A DNA stretch of 44,738 nucleotides from Frankia sp. R82. Lineage in GTDB: Bacteria > Actinomycetota > Actinomycetes > Frankiales > Frankiaceae. The stretch spans positions 1-44,738 of the forward strand of contig NZ_JAMQQG010000017.1 of NCBI RefSeq assembly GCF_023716925.1, written 5' to 3'. This document shows positions 34,127-41,613 of the stretch, in pieces (the stretch's first letter is position 1; each line of letters opens with the position of its first letter). The notes beneath the pieces were generated by a model that was not told where the DNA came from, did not search any database, and saw only the letters and a program-made list of their open reading frames with translations. Position numbers and translations under genes: made by a program.

Positions 34127-34597
34127 ATGCCGCCACCGGAAACCGGCGACGAGGTCGTGGATCTCGTGCTCGCCGCCGGCCATCGCGTCCGGGTCGCCGT
34201 CGACGAAGCGCTGCGGGCCGGCGTCGGTCTCACCCTGCGCCGCTTCAAGATTCTCGGCCTGCTGGCGGACACGGGGCCGTGCCGACTGCGGGATCTCGCC
34301 GACGCCGTCCGGGTGGCTCCACGCACGATGACCGCCACGGTGGACGAGCTGGAATCCGCCGGCCTGATCGAGCGCCGGGCGCATCCCCATGACCGGCGCG
34401 CGGTCCTGGTGGCTCTTACGCCCACCGGGCGGACGACCCTCGACGAGGGCCGGCGCTGCCGGAACGAGACTGTGACCGGAATCACTCATCATCTCGACCG
34501 GGTGCAACGTGCCCAGCTCGCGGAACTGCTCACATCGATCGTGAGCAGCGCCCCCCCAGCCCGCATGCCGACCACGACGAAAGACGGGCTACCGTAG
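34127..34597 (+). CDS. MarR-family transcriptional regulator
   Basis: A 156-residue winged-helix repressor. The helix-turn-helix is in LRDLADAVRVAPRTMTATVDELESAGLIERRAHPHDRRAVLVALT (a longer wing block, about 64-108). The outer helices form the dimer region. The ATG at 34127 is eight bases after GGAGG; the GTG at 34121 is too close. It probably represses the divergent nitroreductase gene and itself through the palindromes between them. It is also 37 bp upstream of the ABC transporter and could control it. Confidence 0.9.
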   Translation: MPPPETGDEVVDLVLAAGHRVRVAVDEALRAGVGLTLRRFKILGLLADTGPCRLRDLADAVRVAPRTMTATVDELESAGLIERRAHPHDRRAVLVALTPTGRTTLDEGRRCRNETVTGITHHLDRVQRAQLAELLTSIVSSAPPARMPTTTKDGLP

Positions 34598-34634
34598 ATG
34601 ATGTCCCGTTCGGACCATCCGCCGGGAGGTTCCC

Positions 34635-35573
34635 GTCACCCCCGTCGTCCGGATCGAACGCCTGGCCAAGCGATACGGGTCTCACCATGCGGTCCGCGAA
34701 ATCAGCTTCACCGTGCACAAGGGAACCATCACGGGTTTTCTGGGTCCGAACGGGTCCGGTAAGACGACGACGCTGCGCGCGCTGGTGGGCCTGGTGACGC
34801 CGAGTTCCGGGCAGGCGGAGGTGTTCGGCCGGCCGTACCGGGAGCATGCGGATCCGGCCCGGCTGGTCGGAACGGTACTTGGCCCGGCCGCTCACCCGCG
34901 GCGCACCGCCCGCGATCAGCTGACCGCCCTGGCACTGCCACTGCGCGTCGGGCGGCACCGGGTGGACGAGGTGCTCGCCACCGTGGGACTCACCGCTGCC
35001 GCCGACCGGCGCACCGGCGGGTACTCGCTCGGCATGCGCGGACGACTGGCCCTCGCCTGCGCCCTGCTCGGTGACCCGGCGCTGCTCGTGCTCGACGAAC
35101 CGCACGGCGGCCTCGACCCCGACGGCATCCGCTGGCTGCACGACTTCCTCCACGACTGGGCGGCGCAGGGGCGCACCGCGCTGTTGTCCAGCCATGCCCT
35201 GGCCGACGTCGCCCGCACCGTCGACCACGTCGTCATCATCAACGCGGGCCGGGTCGTGCTGGACGCGCCCACTGCCGAGCTGGATCAGGCCCTCACGGCA
35301 GGTCCGGCGGGTCCGGCGAATCCAGCGGGTCCGGCGGACGCCGGCCGGGTGGAGGTGCGGGCGCCCGAGGTGGCGCGGCTCGCCGAGCTGGTCGCCGCGC
35401 AGGGGTACACACCGCAGTGGTCCGGTCCGGACGGGTGCACCCTCGTCCTGCCCGCCGGCACGGCCGAGCTGGTCGGCCGGCTCGCCGCCCGGCACGGAAT
35501 CGTCCTCGTCGAACTGCACACCCATGCCCCGGATCTGGCCGAGGTCTACTTCTCCCTCACCAGTCGACGATGA
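34635..35573 (+). CDS. ABC-2 type exporter ATP-binding protein (non-canonical start)
   Basis: 312 residues if translation begins at GTC 34635. That position is five bases after GGGAGG (34624-34629) and leads straight into VVRIERLAKRYG, the expected first strand of the ATPase fold. No ATG, GTG or TTG exists in frame between the upstream stop and the GTG at 34713. That later GTG would remove about 26 conserved residues. Walker A is GPNGSGKTTT, Walker B LLVLDEPHGGLD; the signature is degenerate (YSLGMRGRLALA). It drives a DrrA-like exporter with the permease that follows (ATGA overlap). The C-terminal domain includes PAGPANPAGPA repeats. Substrate unknown. Confidence 0.8.
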   Translation, partial: VTPVVRIERLAKRYGSHHAVREISFTVHKGTITGFLGPNGSGKTTTLRALVGLVTPSSGQAEVFGRPYREHADPARLVGTVLGPAAHPRRTARDQLTALALPLRVGRHRVDEVLATVGLTAAADRRTGGYSLGMRGRLALACALLGDPALLVLDEPHGGLDPDGIRWLHDFLHDWAAQGRTALLSSHALADVARTVDHVVIINAGRVVLDAPTAELDQALTAGPAGPANPAGPADAGRVEVRAPEVARLAELVAAQGYTPQWSGPDGCTLVLPAGTAELVGRLAARHGIVLVELHTHAPDLAEVYFSLTSRR

Positions 35574-36322
35574 ACGCAGCAGGCGGGCGACAGGCCCGGG
35601 GGCGGGTCGAAGTCGAATCCAGGGTCGGGGTCGGGGTCCTCGCGCGCACCGAGGCGTTCCGGATCGCCAGCGGTCGCTGGCAGCCGCTCGTCCTGCTGGC
35701 CGCGGTCGTGTTGCAGGTGCCGCCGATGCTGTGGTCGACCCAGGCCGCGGAGATCGCCTACAACGGGCTGCGCGCCCGTTCGGGGCTGTCCACGGCCTAT
35801 GTGACGATGGCGCTGGGCATCGTGGTCAGCACGCAGGGATACCGCTATCGCACGGCGGATCTGACGTTTTTGGTCGTTCCCGGTCGGCACCGGGTCGTCG
35901 CCGCCCAGGCGCTGGTCGTCGGCGCCATCGGTGTCGCGCTCAGCGCGTTGCTGTTCGCCGGCTGGCTCACCATCGGGGTGCTCCGCCACGGGGCGGACGG
36001 CATGCACCTCGACCGGCCCGGTCAGCTCGTGACCGCCTACGGTGTGGTTGCGCTGACCGTGACCGCGGCGGCGGCGCTCGGGGTCGGGCTGGGCACGATC
36101 ATGCGCGGGTCGAGCGCCGTCCTGTTCGCCCTGATCGGCTGTGCGGGGTTCGAGCTGGCCCTCGACGGCATCCGTTTCCATGGCCCGGTGACGGCCGTGC
36201 TCGGGGTGCTGGCCTGGCCTACGTCCGAGCTTGAGGGCACCTCGCTGGTCGCCGCGGTCGGCTGGGGCGCGCTGGCCCTGGCCGGTGCGCTGCTCACGGT
36301 ACGACGGGACCTCGCCACATGA
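35570..36322 (+). CDS. ABC-2 type exporter permease
   Basis: A 250-residue membrane protein with about six helices (starting about residues 37, 67, 112, 158, 184 and 222). Its ATG overlaps the ATPase stop (ATGA), so the two subunits are coupled. The N-terminal 30 residues are Arg/Val-rich and cytoplasmic. The pattern (YRYRTADLTFLVVPGRHRVVAAQ before a helix) resembles ABC-2 permeases of natural-product or lantibiotic exporters. Its own stop overlaps an ATG (36319) in frame with the giant cyclase gene. This suggests one transcript for transporter and cyclase. Confidence 0.85.
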   Translation: MNAAGGRQARGRVEVESRVGVGVLARTEAFRIASGRWQPLVLLAAVVLQVPPMLWSTQAAEIAYNGLRARSGLSTAYVTMALGIVVSTQGYRYRTADLTFLVVPGRHRVVAAQALVVGAIGVALSALLFAGWLTIGVLRHGADGMHLDRPGQLVTAYGVVALTVTAAAALGVGLGTIMRGSSAVLFALIGCAGFELALDGIRFHGPVTAVLGVLAWPTSELEGTSLVAAVGWGALALAGALLTVRRDLAT

Positions 36323-36438
36323 TCGAAGGAACACGTCCGAGCAGGACCCCCGGAGCAATGTGGGACGCATCACCTCTGACGCGTCGGGGAGACGCATCGC
36401 CCACCGCGCCGGCCCGGGATCGGCCTACCATCCCGCAC

Positions 36439-39400
36439 ATGGTGCCGTGCCCGACCTGCGCGGAGGAGAACCCGGAACGGGCGCGCTTCTGCTCCGAATG
36501 CGGCAATCCGCTGCCCACCACCGGCAGCGGCACGCGCAAGACCGTCACCATCATGTTCGTCGACATCGCCCGGTCCACCGACATGGGCGAGAAGATCGAC
36601 TCGGAACCGCTACAGCAGGTGATGTGGCAGTTCTTCACCACCGTCCGTGAGGTCATCTACAACCACGGCGGCTCGGTGGAGAAGTTCATCGGGGATGCCG
36701 TGTTCGCCGTGTTCGGCATTCCCGTCCTACACGAGGACGACGCACTGCGCGCCGTGCGTTCGGCGCTGGACATCCGCGCCGCCATGGAGGCCCTCAACGC
36801 CGATCTGCAGCAGCGCTGGGGGCTGCGGCTACGCGTGCGGATCGGAATCAACACCGGGGAGGTCACGGTCGCCGGCGGCGGCGTCACCGGCGATGCGGTG
36901 AACGTCGCGGCCCGGCTGGAAAGCAACGCCCCACCCGACGAGATCCTCATCGGCAACTCGACCTACCGGTTCATCCGGCACAGCGTGACGGTCACCGCCC
37001 TCGACCCGCTGGTCGTGCAGGGCAAACGCGAGCCGCTGCGGGTGCACCGGCTGACCGGCCTGGTCGACCCGACCGCAGGCCCCGGCAGCCGCGCCCCGGT
37101 GCTCGGCTTCACCGCCCCCGTCATCGGGCGCAACCGGGAACGCCGCCGGTTGCAGGACGCCTTCGAGGCGGTGGTCGAGGAACGCACCTGCCACCTGTTC
37201 ACCGTGTTCGGCTCGGCCGGCATCGGCAAGTCCCGGATGGTCGGGGAGTTCTGCGCGTCGCTTTCACCCCGTGCCACGGTGCTCACCGGGCGCTGCCTGT
37301 CCTACGGCGAGGGCATCGCCTACTGGCCGCTGATGGAGATGGTGCGCCAGGCGGCCGGCCTGTCCGCGGACGAAAGCCCACCGGACGGCCGGCGCCGACT
37401 GCGCGAGCTGCTCGACGGCGCCGGCCAGGCCGCCGAGATCGTCGAGGCGCTCGCGCCGCTGGTCGGCCTCGGCGGCGCCGAACTCGGCCCGCAGGAGAGC
37501 TTCTGGGCGGCCCGTTCCTTCTTCCAGGCGCTGGCCGCCCGCCGTCCACTGGTGTTGTGGTTCGACGACGTGCACTGGGCCGAGCCGACCCTGCTCGACC
37601 TGATCGAGAACATCGCCGACTGGTCCCGGGACGCGCCGATCATGCTGCTCTGCCTGACCCGCCAGGAGCTGCTCGAAGATCGCCATGAGTGGGGCGGCGG
37701 CAAGTTCAACGCCACTTCGATGCTGCTCGCGCCGCTGACCGAGGCCCGCTGCCAACGGCTGATCCGCAGCCTGATGGGCTCGGACGACCTTGACCCGGCG
37801 CTGGTCCACCGGATCACCACCTCGGCGGCGGGCAATCCGCTGTTCGTCGAGCAGATGGTCGCCGCCCTCGTCGACGACGGGCTGCTGCGCCGGGAGGGCA
37901 GCCGCTGGATCGCTACCGGCAGTCTGCGCAACGTCACCGTGCCGCCGACGATCTCCTCGCTGCTCGCCGCCCGCCTCGACCGGCTCGACCCCGCCGAGCG
38001 CGGGGTGCTGGAACGGGCCGCGGTCGCCGGCGAACGGTTCTATCTGGACGCCGTCATCGAGCTGTCCGACCCGAGCGAACGGCCGATGGTGGGCGCGCAC
38101 TGCCTGAGCCTGGTCCGCAAGGAACTCGTCCACCCCGACCGCTCCGACCTGCCCGGGGCCGAGGCGTTCCGGTTCCTGCATGTGCTGCTGCGCGACTGCG
38201 CCTACGAGTCGACATCCAAACGCCGCCGGGCCGAACTGCACCAGCAGTTCGCCCAGTGGCTGCAGGCCCGGCTGGTCGGCGGCCCCGGCGAGCATGACGA
38301 GCTGGTCGGATACCACCTGGAGCAGGCCTACCGGTTCCGGGTGGAGATCGGCCTGCGCGGGCCGGAGACCATCGAACTCGGCCGGGCGGCCGCGACCTGC
38401 CTCATCGAGGCCGCCGACCGGGTCCGCCAGGGCGACGAGACCGGTGCCGCCCAGCTGCTCAAGCGGGCCATCACCCTGCTGCCCGAAACCGACCCGCTGC
38501 GGCTGCGCGCGGAGATCGACATCGGTTGGGCGCTGTTCTCCTTCAGCCGGCACTCCGATGCCGAACGCATCCTGCGCCAGGTCACCGAACGGGCCCGCCG
38601 GGCCGGCGAGGACGGGCTGCGCGCCCATGCCCGGCTCGCCCACCTGCGGGTCCTGTTCGCCACCGACCCCGAGGGCCTGGTCGCCACCACGCTGTCGGAA
38701 GCAGCCTCGTCGCTTGCGATGTTCGTCCGTTCCGGGGACGACGTCGGTGCGGCGCTGGCCTGCCGCGGCCAGTCCAGCGCCTACTTCGCCGCCGGGCAGT
38801 TCGCCGCCGCCGAACAGGCGATGGAAAACGCGGTGCGCCACGCCGAGGAGTCCGGGGTGCCGCGGGCCGCGCAGTCGCTGCGCCGCGAACTGGCCCTGCT
38901 GACCAGCCTCGGGCCGCGCCCGGTCGCCGCGAGCCGGGCCCGGGCCGGCGAGGCCCTCGACACCGCCGGTGACGACCGTGCCCTGCGCCGGACACTGCTG
39001 GCCCAGCTGGCCGTGCTCGCCGCGATGGCCGGCGAGCTCGAGGACGCCCGCATCCACCTCAAGGCCGCCGAGGAGATCGTTCACGATCTGCGCGGCCCGC
39101 GGGTCGACCCGCATCACGGCGGTTTCGTCGTTGCCCGGGTGGCCCTGCTCTCCGACGACCTCACTCTCGCCGAACGCGAGCTGCGCCGCAGCTGCCGGGC
39201 CCTGTCCCAGTTGGGCGAACGGGCGATGTTCGCGCACCGGGCCGCGGCGCTCGCCGACGTCCTGGTCCGCCTCGGCCGGGTCGACGAGGCCGGCAAGTAC
39301 GTCACCCGCTGCCGGGACGCCGCCGCCGCCGACCAGCTACCCGCCCAGGCCGGCTGGTGCGGGGTGCACGCCCGACTGCTGTCCCTGCGCGGTCGGGACG

Positions 39401-39639
39401 CCGAGGCCCTGCGCTTCGCCGACACCGCCGTCGACCTGGCCGGTCGTACGGACGACCTCGACGGCCAGGCGCACGCGTTGCTGTCCCGGGCCGAGGTGCT
39501 CTACCGCGCCGGACACAAGGACGACGCCGCCGACAGCATGGAGACCGGGATCAGCCGCTACCTCGCTCGCGGCAACGTGGCCGCCGCGACCCTGGGCCGG
39601 CGCCTGTTCGACACCCTCGACCAGCCCCCCACCGCCTGA
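36439..39639 (+). CDS. Zinc-ribbon / adenylyl cyclase / STAND ATPase / TPR signalling protein
   Basis: 1066 residues from ATG 36439. Order of domains: zinc ribbon with Cys4, Cys7, Cys18 and Cys21; class III cyclase (about 35-190) with metal Asp42 and Asp86, adenine-selecting EKFIGDA Lys82, and NVAARLE transition-state residues; MalT/LuxR-like ATPase with Walker A GSAGIGKS (about 258) and Walker B LWFDDVHW (Asp376); then about 450 residues of helical TPR-like repeats. The cyclase looks active. An upstream ATG (36319) overlaps the permease stop but adds 40 unrelated residues. TACCAT at 36426-36431 lies seven bases before 36439, so leaderless transcription is possible. No DNA-binding domain is seen. 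The output would be cAMP controlled by the ATPase/TPR sensor (inference). Confidence 0.85.
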   Translation: MVPCPTCAEENPERARFCSECGNPLPTTGSGTRKTVTIMFVDIARSTDMGEKIDSEPLQQVMWQFFTTVREVIYNHGGSVEKFIGDAVFAVFGIPVLHEDDALRAVRSALDIRAAMEALNADLQQRWGLRLRVRIGINTGEVTVAGGGVTGDAVNVAARLESNAPPDEILIGNSTYRFIRHSVTVTALDPLVVQGKREPLRVHRLTGLVDPTAGPGSRAPVLGFTAPVIGRNRERRRLQDAFEAVVEERTCHLFTVFGSAGIGKSRMVGEFCASLSPRATVLTGRCLSYGEGIAYWPLMEMVRQAAGLSADESPPDGRRRLRELLDGAGQAAEIVEALAPLVGLGGAELGPQESFWAARSFFQALAARRPLVLWFDDVHWAEPTLLDLIENIADWSRDAPIMLLCLTRQELLEDRHEWGGGKFNATSMLLAPLTEARCQRLIRSLMGSDDLDPALVHRITTSAAGNPLFVEQMVAALVDDGLLRREGSRWIATGSLRNVTVPPTISSLLAARLDRLDPAERGVLERAAVAGERFYLDAVIELSDPSERPMVGAHCLSLVRKELVHPDRSDLPGAEAFRFLHVLLRDCAYESTSKRRRAELHQQFAQWLQARLVGGPGEHDELVGYHLEQAYRFRVEIGLRGPETIELGRAAATCLIEAADRVRQGDETGAAQLLKRAITLLPETDPLRLRAEIDIGWALFSFSRHSDAERILRQVTERARRAGEDGLRAHARLAHLRVLFATDPEGLVATTLSEAASSLAMFVRSGDDVGAALACRGQSSAYFAAGQFAAAEQAMENAVRHAEESGVPRAAQSLRRELALLTSLGPRPVAASRARAGEALDTAGDDRALRRTLLAQLAVLAAMAGELEDARIHLKAAEEIVHDLRGPRVDPHHGGFVVARVALLSDDLTLAERELRRSCRALSQLGERAMFAHRAAALADVLVRLGRVDEAGKYVTRCRDAAAADQLPAQAGWCGVHARLLSLRGRDAEALRFADTAVDLAGRTDDLDGQAHALLSRAEVLYRAGHKDDAADSMETGISRYLARGNVAAATLGRRLFDTLDQPPTA

Positions 39640-39686
39640 CCCTCCCGCCCCGCTCTCCCCACCGCCTGGCCCTGCCGCGCCGCTGG
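39627..39686 (+). repeat. 30-bp tandem duplication over the cyclase stop codon
   Basis: Units 39627-39656 and 39657-39686 match at 25 of 30 bases. The first unit contains the last codons and TGA of the cyclase gene. Confidence 0.8.
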
Positions 39687-39705
39687 CCTCCGCAGCCCCT
39701 CGTGG

Positions 39706-39830
39706 CTACAAAACGTCACCGAGACGTTTGTCCGTTACGCTCGTTTGCCGTCCGGGCGTGTCGATCTTTGTGGTCCTTCTACAGGATTCCAGGCGGATTT
39801 TTGTCCGTTTCATCCCGGCAGAAGGACCCA
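39706..39830. repeat. Dispersed structured element, copy B
   Basis: Second copy of the element at 20966-21089. The core 39755-39830 pairs arms GGTCCTTCT (39772-39780) and AGAAGGACC (39820-39828) perfectly, with the same 39-base loop as copy A. A minus-strand 41-residue frame (ATG 39831, MGPSAGMKRTKIRLES..., TAG at 39707-39709) spans it. The 397-bp gap 39640-40036 holds no other gene I can support. Confidence 0.75.
39711..39729. terminator. Hairpin downstream of the cyclase gene
   Basis: AAACGTC/GACGTTT (7 bp, five-base loop) lies 72 bp after the cyclase stop, followed by TG. It is also the first part of dispersed element copy B. Confidence 0.45.
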
Positions 39831-40036
39831 TCGCTGCACCGGTGCCGCCTACCGATCTCGCCGAGCTGGGAATGCGTCCGCCTTTGGACGACCAAAAAGT
39901 CACCCAACGTAGATGGCAGCACTTTGGATAACCAGTGAGCACAGGTCGTCGTGTTCGGCGGGCTCGGATGCCGCCGGCCGGCCAGGCGCAGCTGGCGGGC
40001 TCGAGTGCCGCCGGTCGGCGGGTGCGATCGGCCGGA

Positions 40037-40372
40037 TCAGTAGCCCGGGTGGCCGGGGAGGCCGCGCAGGCGGGCCTGTTCCTGGAGCCAGTGGAGTTCC
40101 TGGGCCCACAGGCGCAGGCGTCCGACCGCGCCGAGCAGCAGAGCGAGGGACTCGGCGACCTGGGGGTGACGTAGCCCTTCGATGCCGCCGGGGGCCCACT
40201 GCCAGTCGGCTGCGTCCTCACAGGCACGCCAGTAGGCCGCACGCCGCAGCGCGATCTCGGCCAGGGCGTAGTCCACCTGCTCGGTGAGCAGACGGATACG
40301 CGCCAGCAGATCCGCATTGGCCACGTGCGGATGGCCGCGGTAAGCGGGCAACGGTACAGGCCGCACAGACAT
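40037..40372 (-). CDS. Small alpha-helical hypothetical protein
   Basis: 111 residues, strongly helical, starting MSVRPVPLPAYRGHPHV. It then has ANADLLARIRLLTEQVDYA, WRACEDAADWQWAPGG and LWAQELHWLQEQARLRGL. No signal, helix-turn-helix or membrane segment is visible; amphipathic helices suggest a coiled-coil or helix-bundle protein. The ATG at 40372 is three bases after GGAG. Longer frames upstream add low-complexity sequence. The composition is unlike shadow frames, so it is probably real. I do not recognise the family. Confidence 0.65.
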   Translation of the reverse strand: MSVRPVPLPAYRGHPHVANADLLARIRLLTEQVDYALAEIALRRAAYWRACEDAADWQWAPGGIEGLRHPQVAESLALLLGAVGRLRLWAQELHWLQEQARLRGLPGHPGY

Positions 40373-40528
40373 GGTCTCCGAAGGGTACGAGCGAACCGTC
40401 GCCTGGAACAGCGGCGGGGACGTCCATAACGGTGACGCTTTCCTCCCCCGTCCGGTGGCTCTGTCCCGAACCGAAAATCTCGTGAATTCGACCACGGTCG
40501 GGGACCGCCACGCTCAGTACAGCTCGTT

Positions 40529-40615
40529 CACCAGGCCTGGTGCCGGCAGCGACAACCCGGTCCGGGTGAGAAACCGCGACGGAGGTGAGTCGCTGCCGTA
40601 GGGGGGAAGGCCTAC
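40529..40615 (+). ncRNA. Candidate structured RNA leader
   Basis: A 14-bp perfect palindrome (40529-40542) is followed by a 9-bp perfect stem GGCAGCGAC/GTCGCTGCC (40545-40553, 40589-40597) enclosing two hairpins (40555-40567 and 40574-40582). A GTAGG/CCTAC stem lies at 40598-40615. It ends 54 bases before the next gene and matches no riboswitch I can name. Confidence 0.4.
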
Positions 40616-40669
40616 CTCGGCGCTGGCGGCGCCATCCCGCATCCGCACGTCGGCCTGGGGGTCCCCACG

Positions 40670-41104
40670 GTGAGTCTCACTGCATCTGTTCTGCTGCTCG
40701 CACTCGGATTTCCCCTGGTGGGCATGGCGGCCATGCTGATGATGGGCGGAATCGAGCGCCGTCTGATCAGCCCGCGCCTCACCGCGTCCCGGCCTGGCGA
40801 TGGTGCGGGAGCCGGCGGTCCGGTCCCGTCGCCGGTCGTCACCACGGCCATGAGCGGGATGGCGGCTGTGGCAGGTACGGATGTGACGGTCGGGGATGCG
40901 ATGAGTGGGCATGTGGGGGCGCCCGCCGGGCTTCAGGAGCGGCCGGCGCGACCGGCACTTACGGGCCCCTTCCGGCTCGACGCGGCGCCGACGACTCCCC
41001 TCCGCATCTGTCTACCGACAGTGACTTCCCCTGGGCGAACCAGCCCGGCACTGGCCGGCGCAGCGATGGCCGAGCCGGTGACGGCCTGGCTCGCCGACGG
41101 CTGA
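40670..41104 (+). CDS. Small membrane-anchored hypothetical protein
   Basis: 144 residues. The N-terminus is one long hydrophobic helix (about 3-26, SVLLLALGFPLVGMAAMLMM), followed by ERRLISPRL. The remaining 110 residues are Ala/Gly/Pro/Thr-rich and probably disordered. The GTG start has a GGGG site six bases upstream. A structured leader-like element precedes it. The helix argues for a real gene, but the tail is of the type that open frames in this genome produce by chance. Confidence is therefore moderate. Function unknown. Confidence 0.5.
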   Translation: MSLTASVLLLALGFPLVGMAAMLMMGGIERRLISPRLTASRPGDGAGAGGPVPSPVVTTAMSGMAAVAGTDVTVGDAMSGHVGAPAGLQERPARPALTGPFRLDAAPTTPLRICLPTVTSPGRTSPALAGAAMAEPVTAWLADG

Positions 41105-41124
41105 GGTCGCCGACCGACGGGTGC

Positions 41125-41167
41125 GGTCGGTGATGGGGAGGTCGGTGACGGGGGAGGTCAGTGGTGA
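41125..41167 (+). repeat. GGTCGGTGA tandem repeat in convergent intergenic gap
   Basis: Three degenerate units (GGTCGGTGATGGGGA, GGTCGGTGACGGGGGA, GGTCAGTGGTGA) lie at 41125, 41140 and 41156. They fall between the ends of two convergent genes. Confidence 0.7.
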
Positions 41168-41469
41168 CCGGGGTCGCCGACATGCAGGCGGCCGTCCAGG
41201 CCGGTGTCGTGGAGCAGGGCGCGCATGGCGGGAGTCGCCGAGCTGATCCGCAGCTCGGAGTGGACGCGGCGCAGGAGCAGATCGGCGCGCAGCAGGGCGG
41301 CGAGCCCGGGGATGTCGATGGCGTTCAGGCCCGCGACATCCACGGTCACCGTCCCGCCGCCCCGGCCGAGCAGCTCACCGATCTGCTCGCGGAACCGTAG
41401 GCGGCCGGCGGTGTCCAGCTGGCCGGCGAGCTCGATGCGCACGTTCTCGCCGAACCGTTGTACGGACAT
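41158..41469 (-). CDS. STAS-domain protein, anti-sigma antagonist-like, lacking phospho-serine
   Basis: A 103-residue single STAS domain starting MSVQRFGENVRIELAGQLD, the usual first strand of SpoIIAA/RsbV proteins. These proteins bind an anti-sigma kinase and free a sigma factor, and are switched off by phosphorylation of a serine in the DSSG loop. Here the loop reads IDIPGLAALL: Ile53-Pro54 replace the usual Ser-Ser after Asp52. The protein therefore cannot be regulated at that site. The ATG at 41469 follows GGAG by eight bases; an ATG at 41496 is a possible longer start. No anti-sigma kinase or sigma gene is adjacent. Confidence 0.85.
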   Translation of the reverse strand: MSVQRFGENVRIELAGQLDTAGRLRFREQIGELLGRGGGTVTVDVAGLNAIDIPGLAALLRADLLLRRVHSELRISSATPAMRALLHDTGLDGRLHVGDPGHH

Positions 41470-41613
41470 GCTCAGAGCTCCGGCGTCAACCCGCATCCTG
41501 CCGCCCCCCGTGGCTCATCACTATCCGTAGCCGAATACCCCCGGCCGTTCACGGAGAGTAACATAGCCAGTGGCTGTGGGCGCCGGAGCCGCACGCCAGG
41601 CCGGACGTGCGGG

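Noticed and set aside
40529-40615. Assignment of the structured leader to the c-di-AMP, TPP or cobalamin riboswitch
   Set aside because: The conserved sequence blocks of those classes are missing; only the general shape is suggestive.
40514-40912. Minus-strand frame of 132 codons over the structured leader and small membrane gene
   Set aside because: His/Arg-rich composition and no domain or ribosome site; it overlaps the more plausible plus-strand gene.
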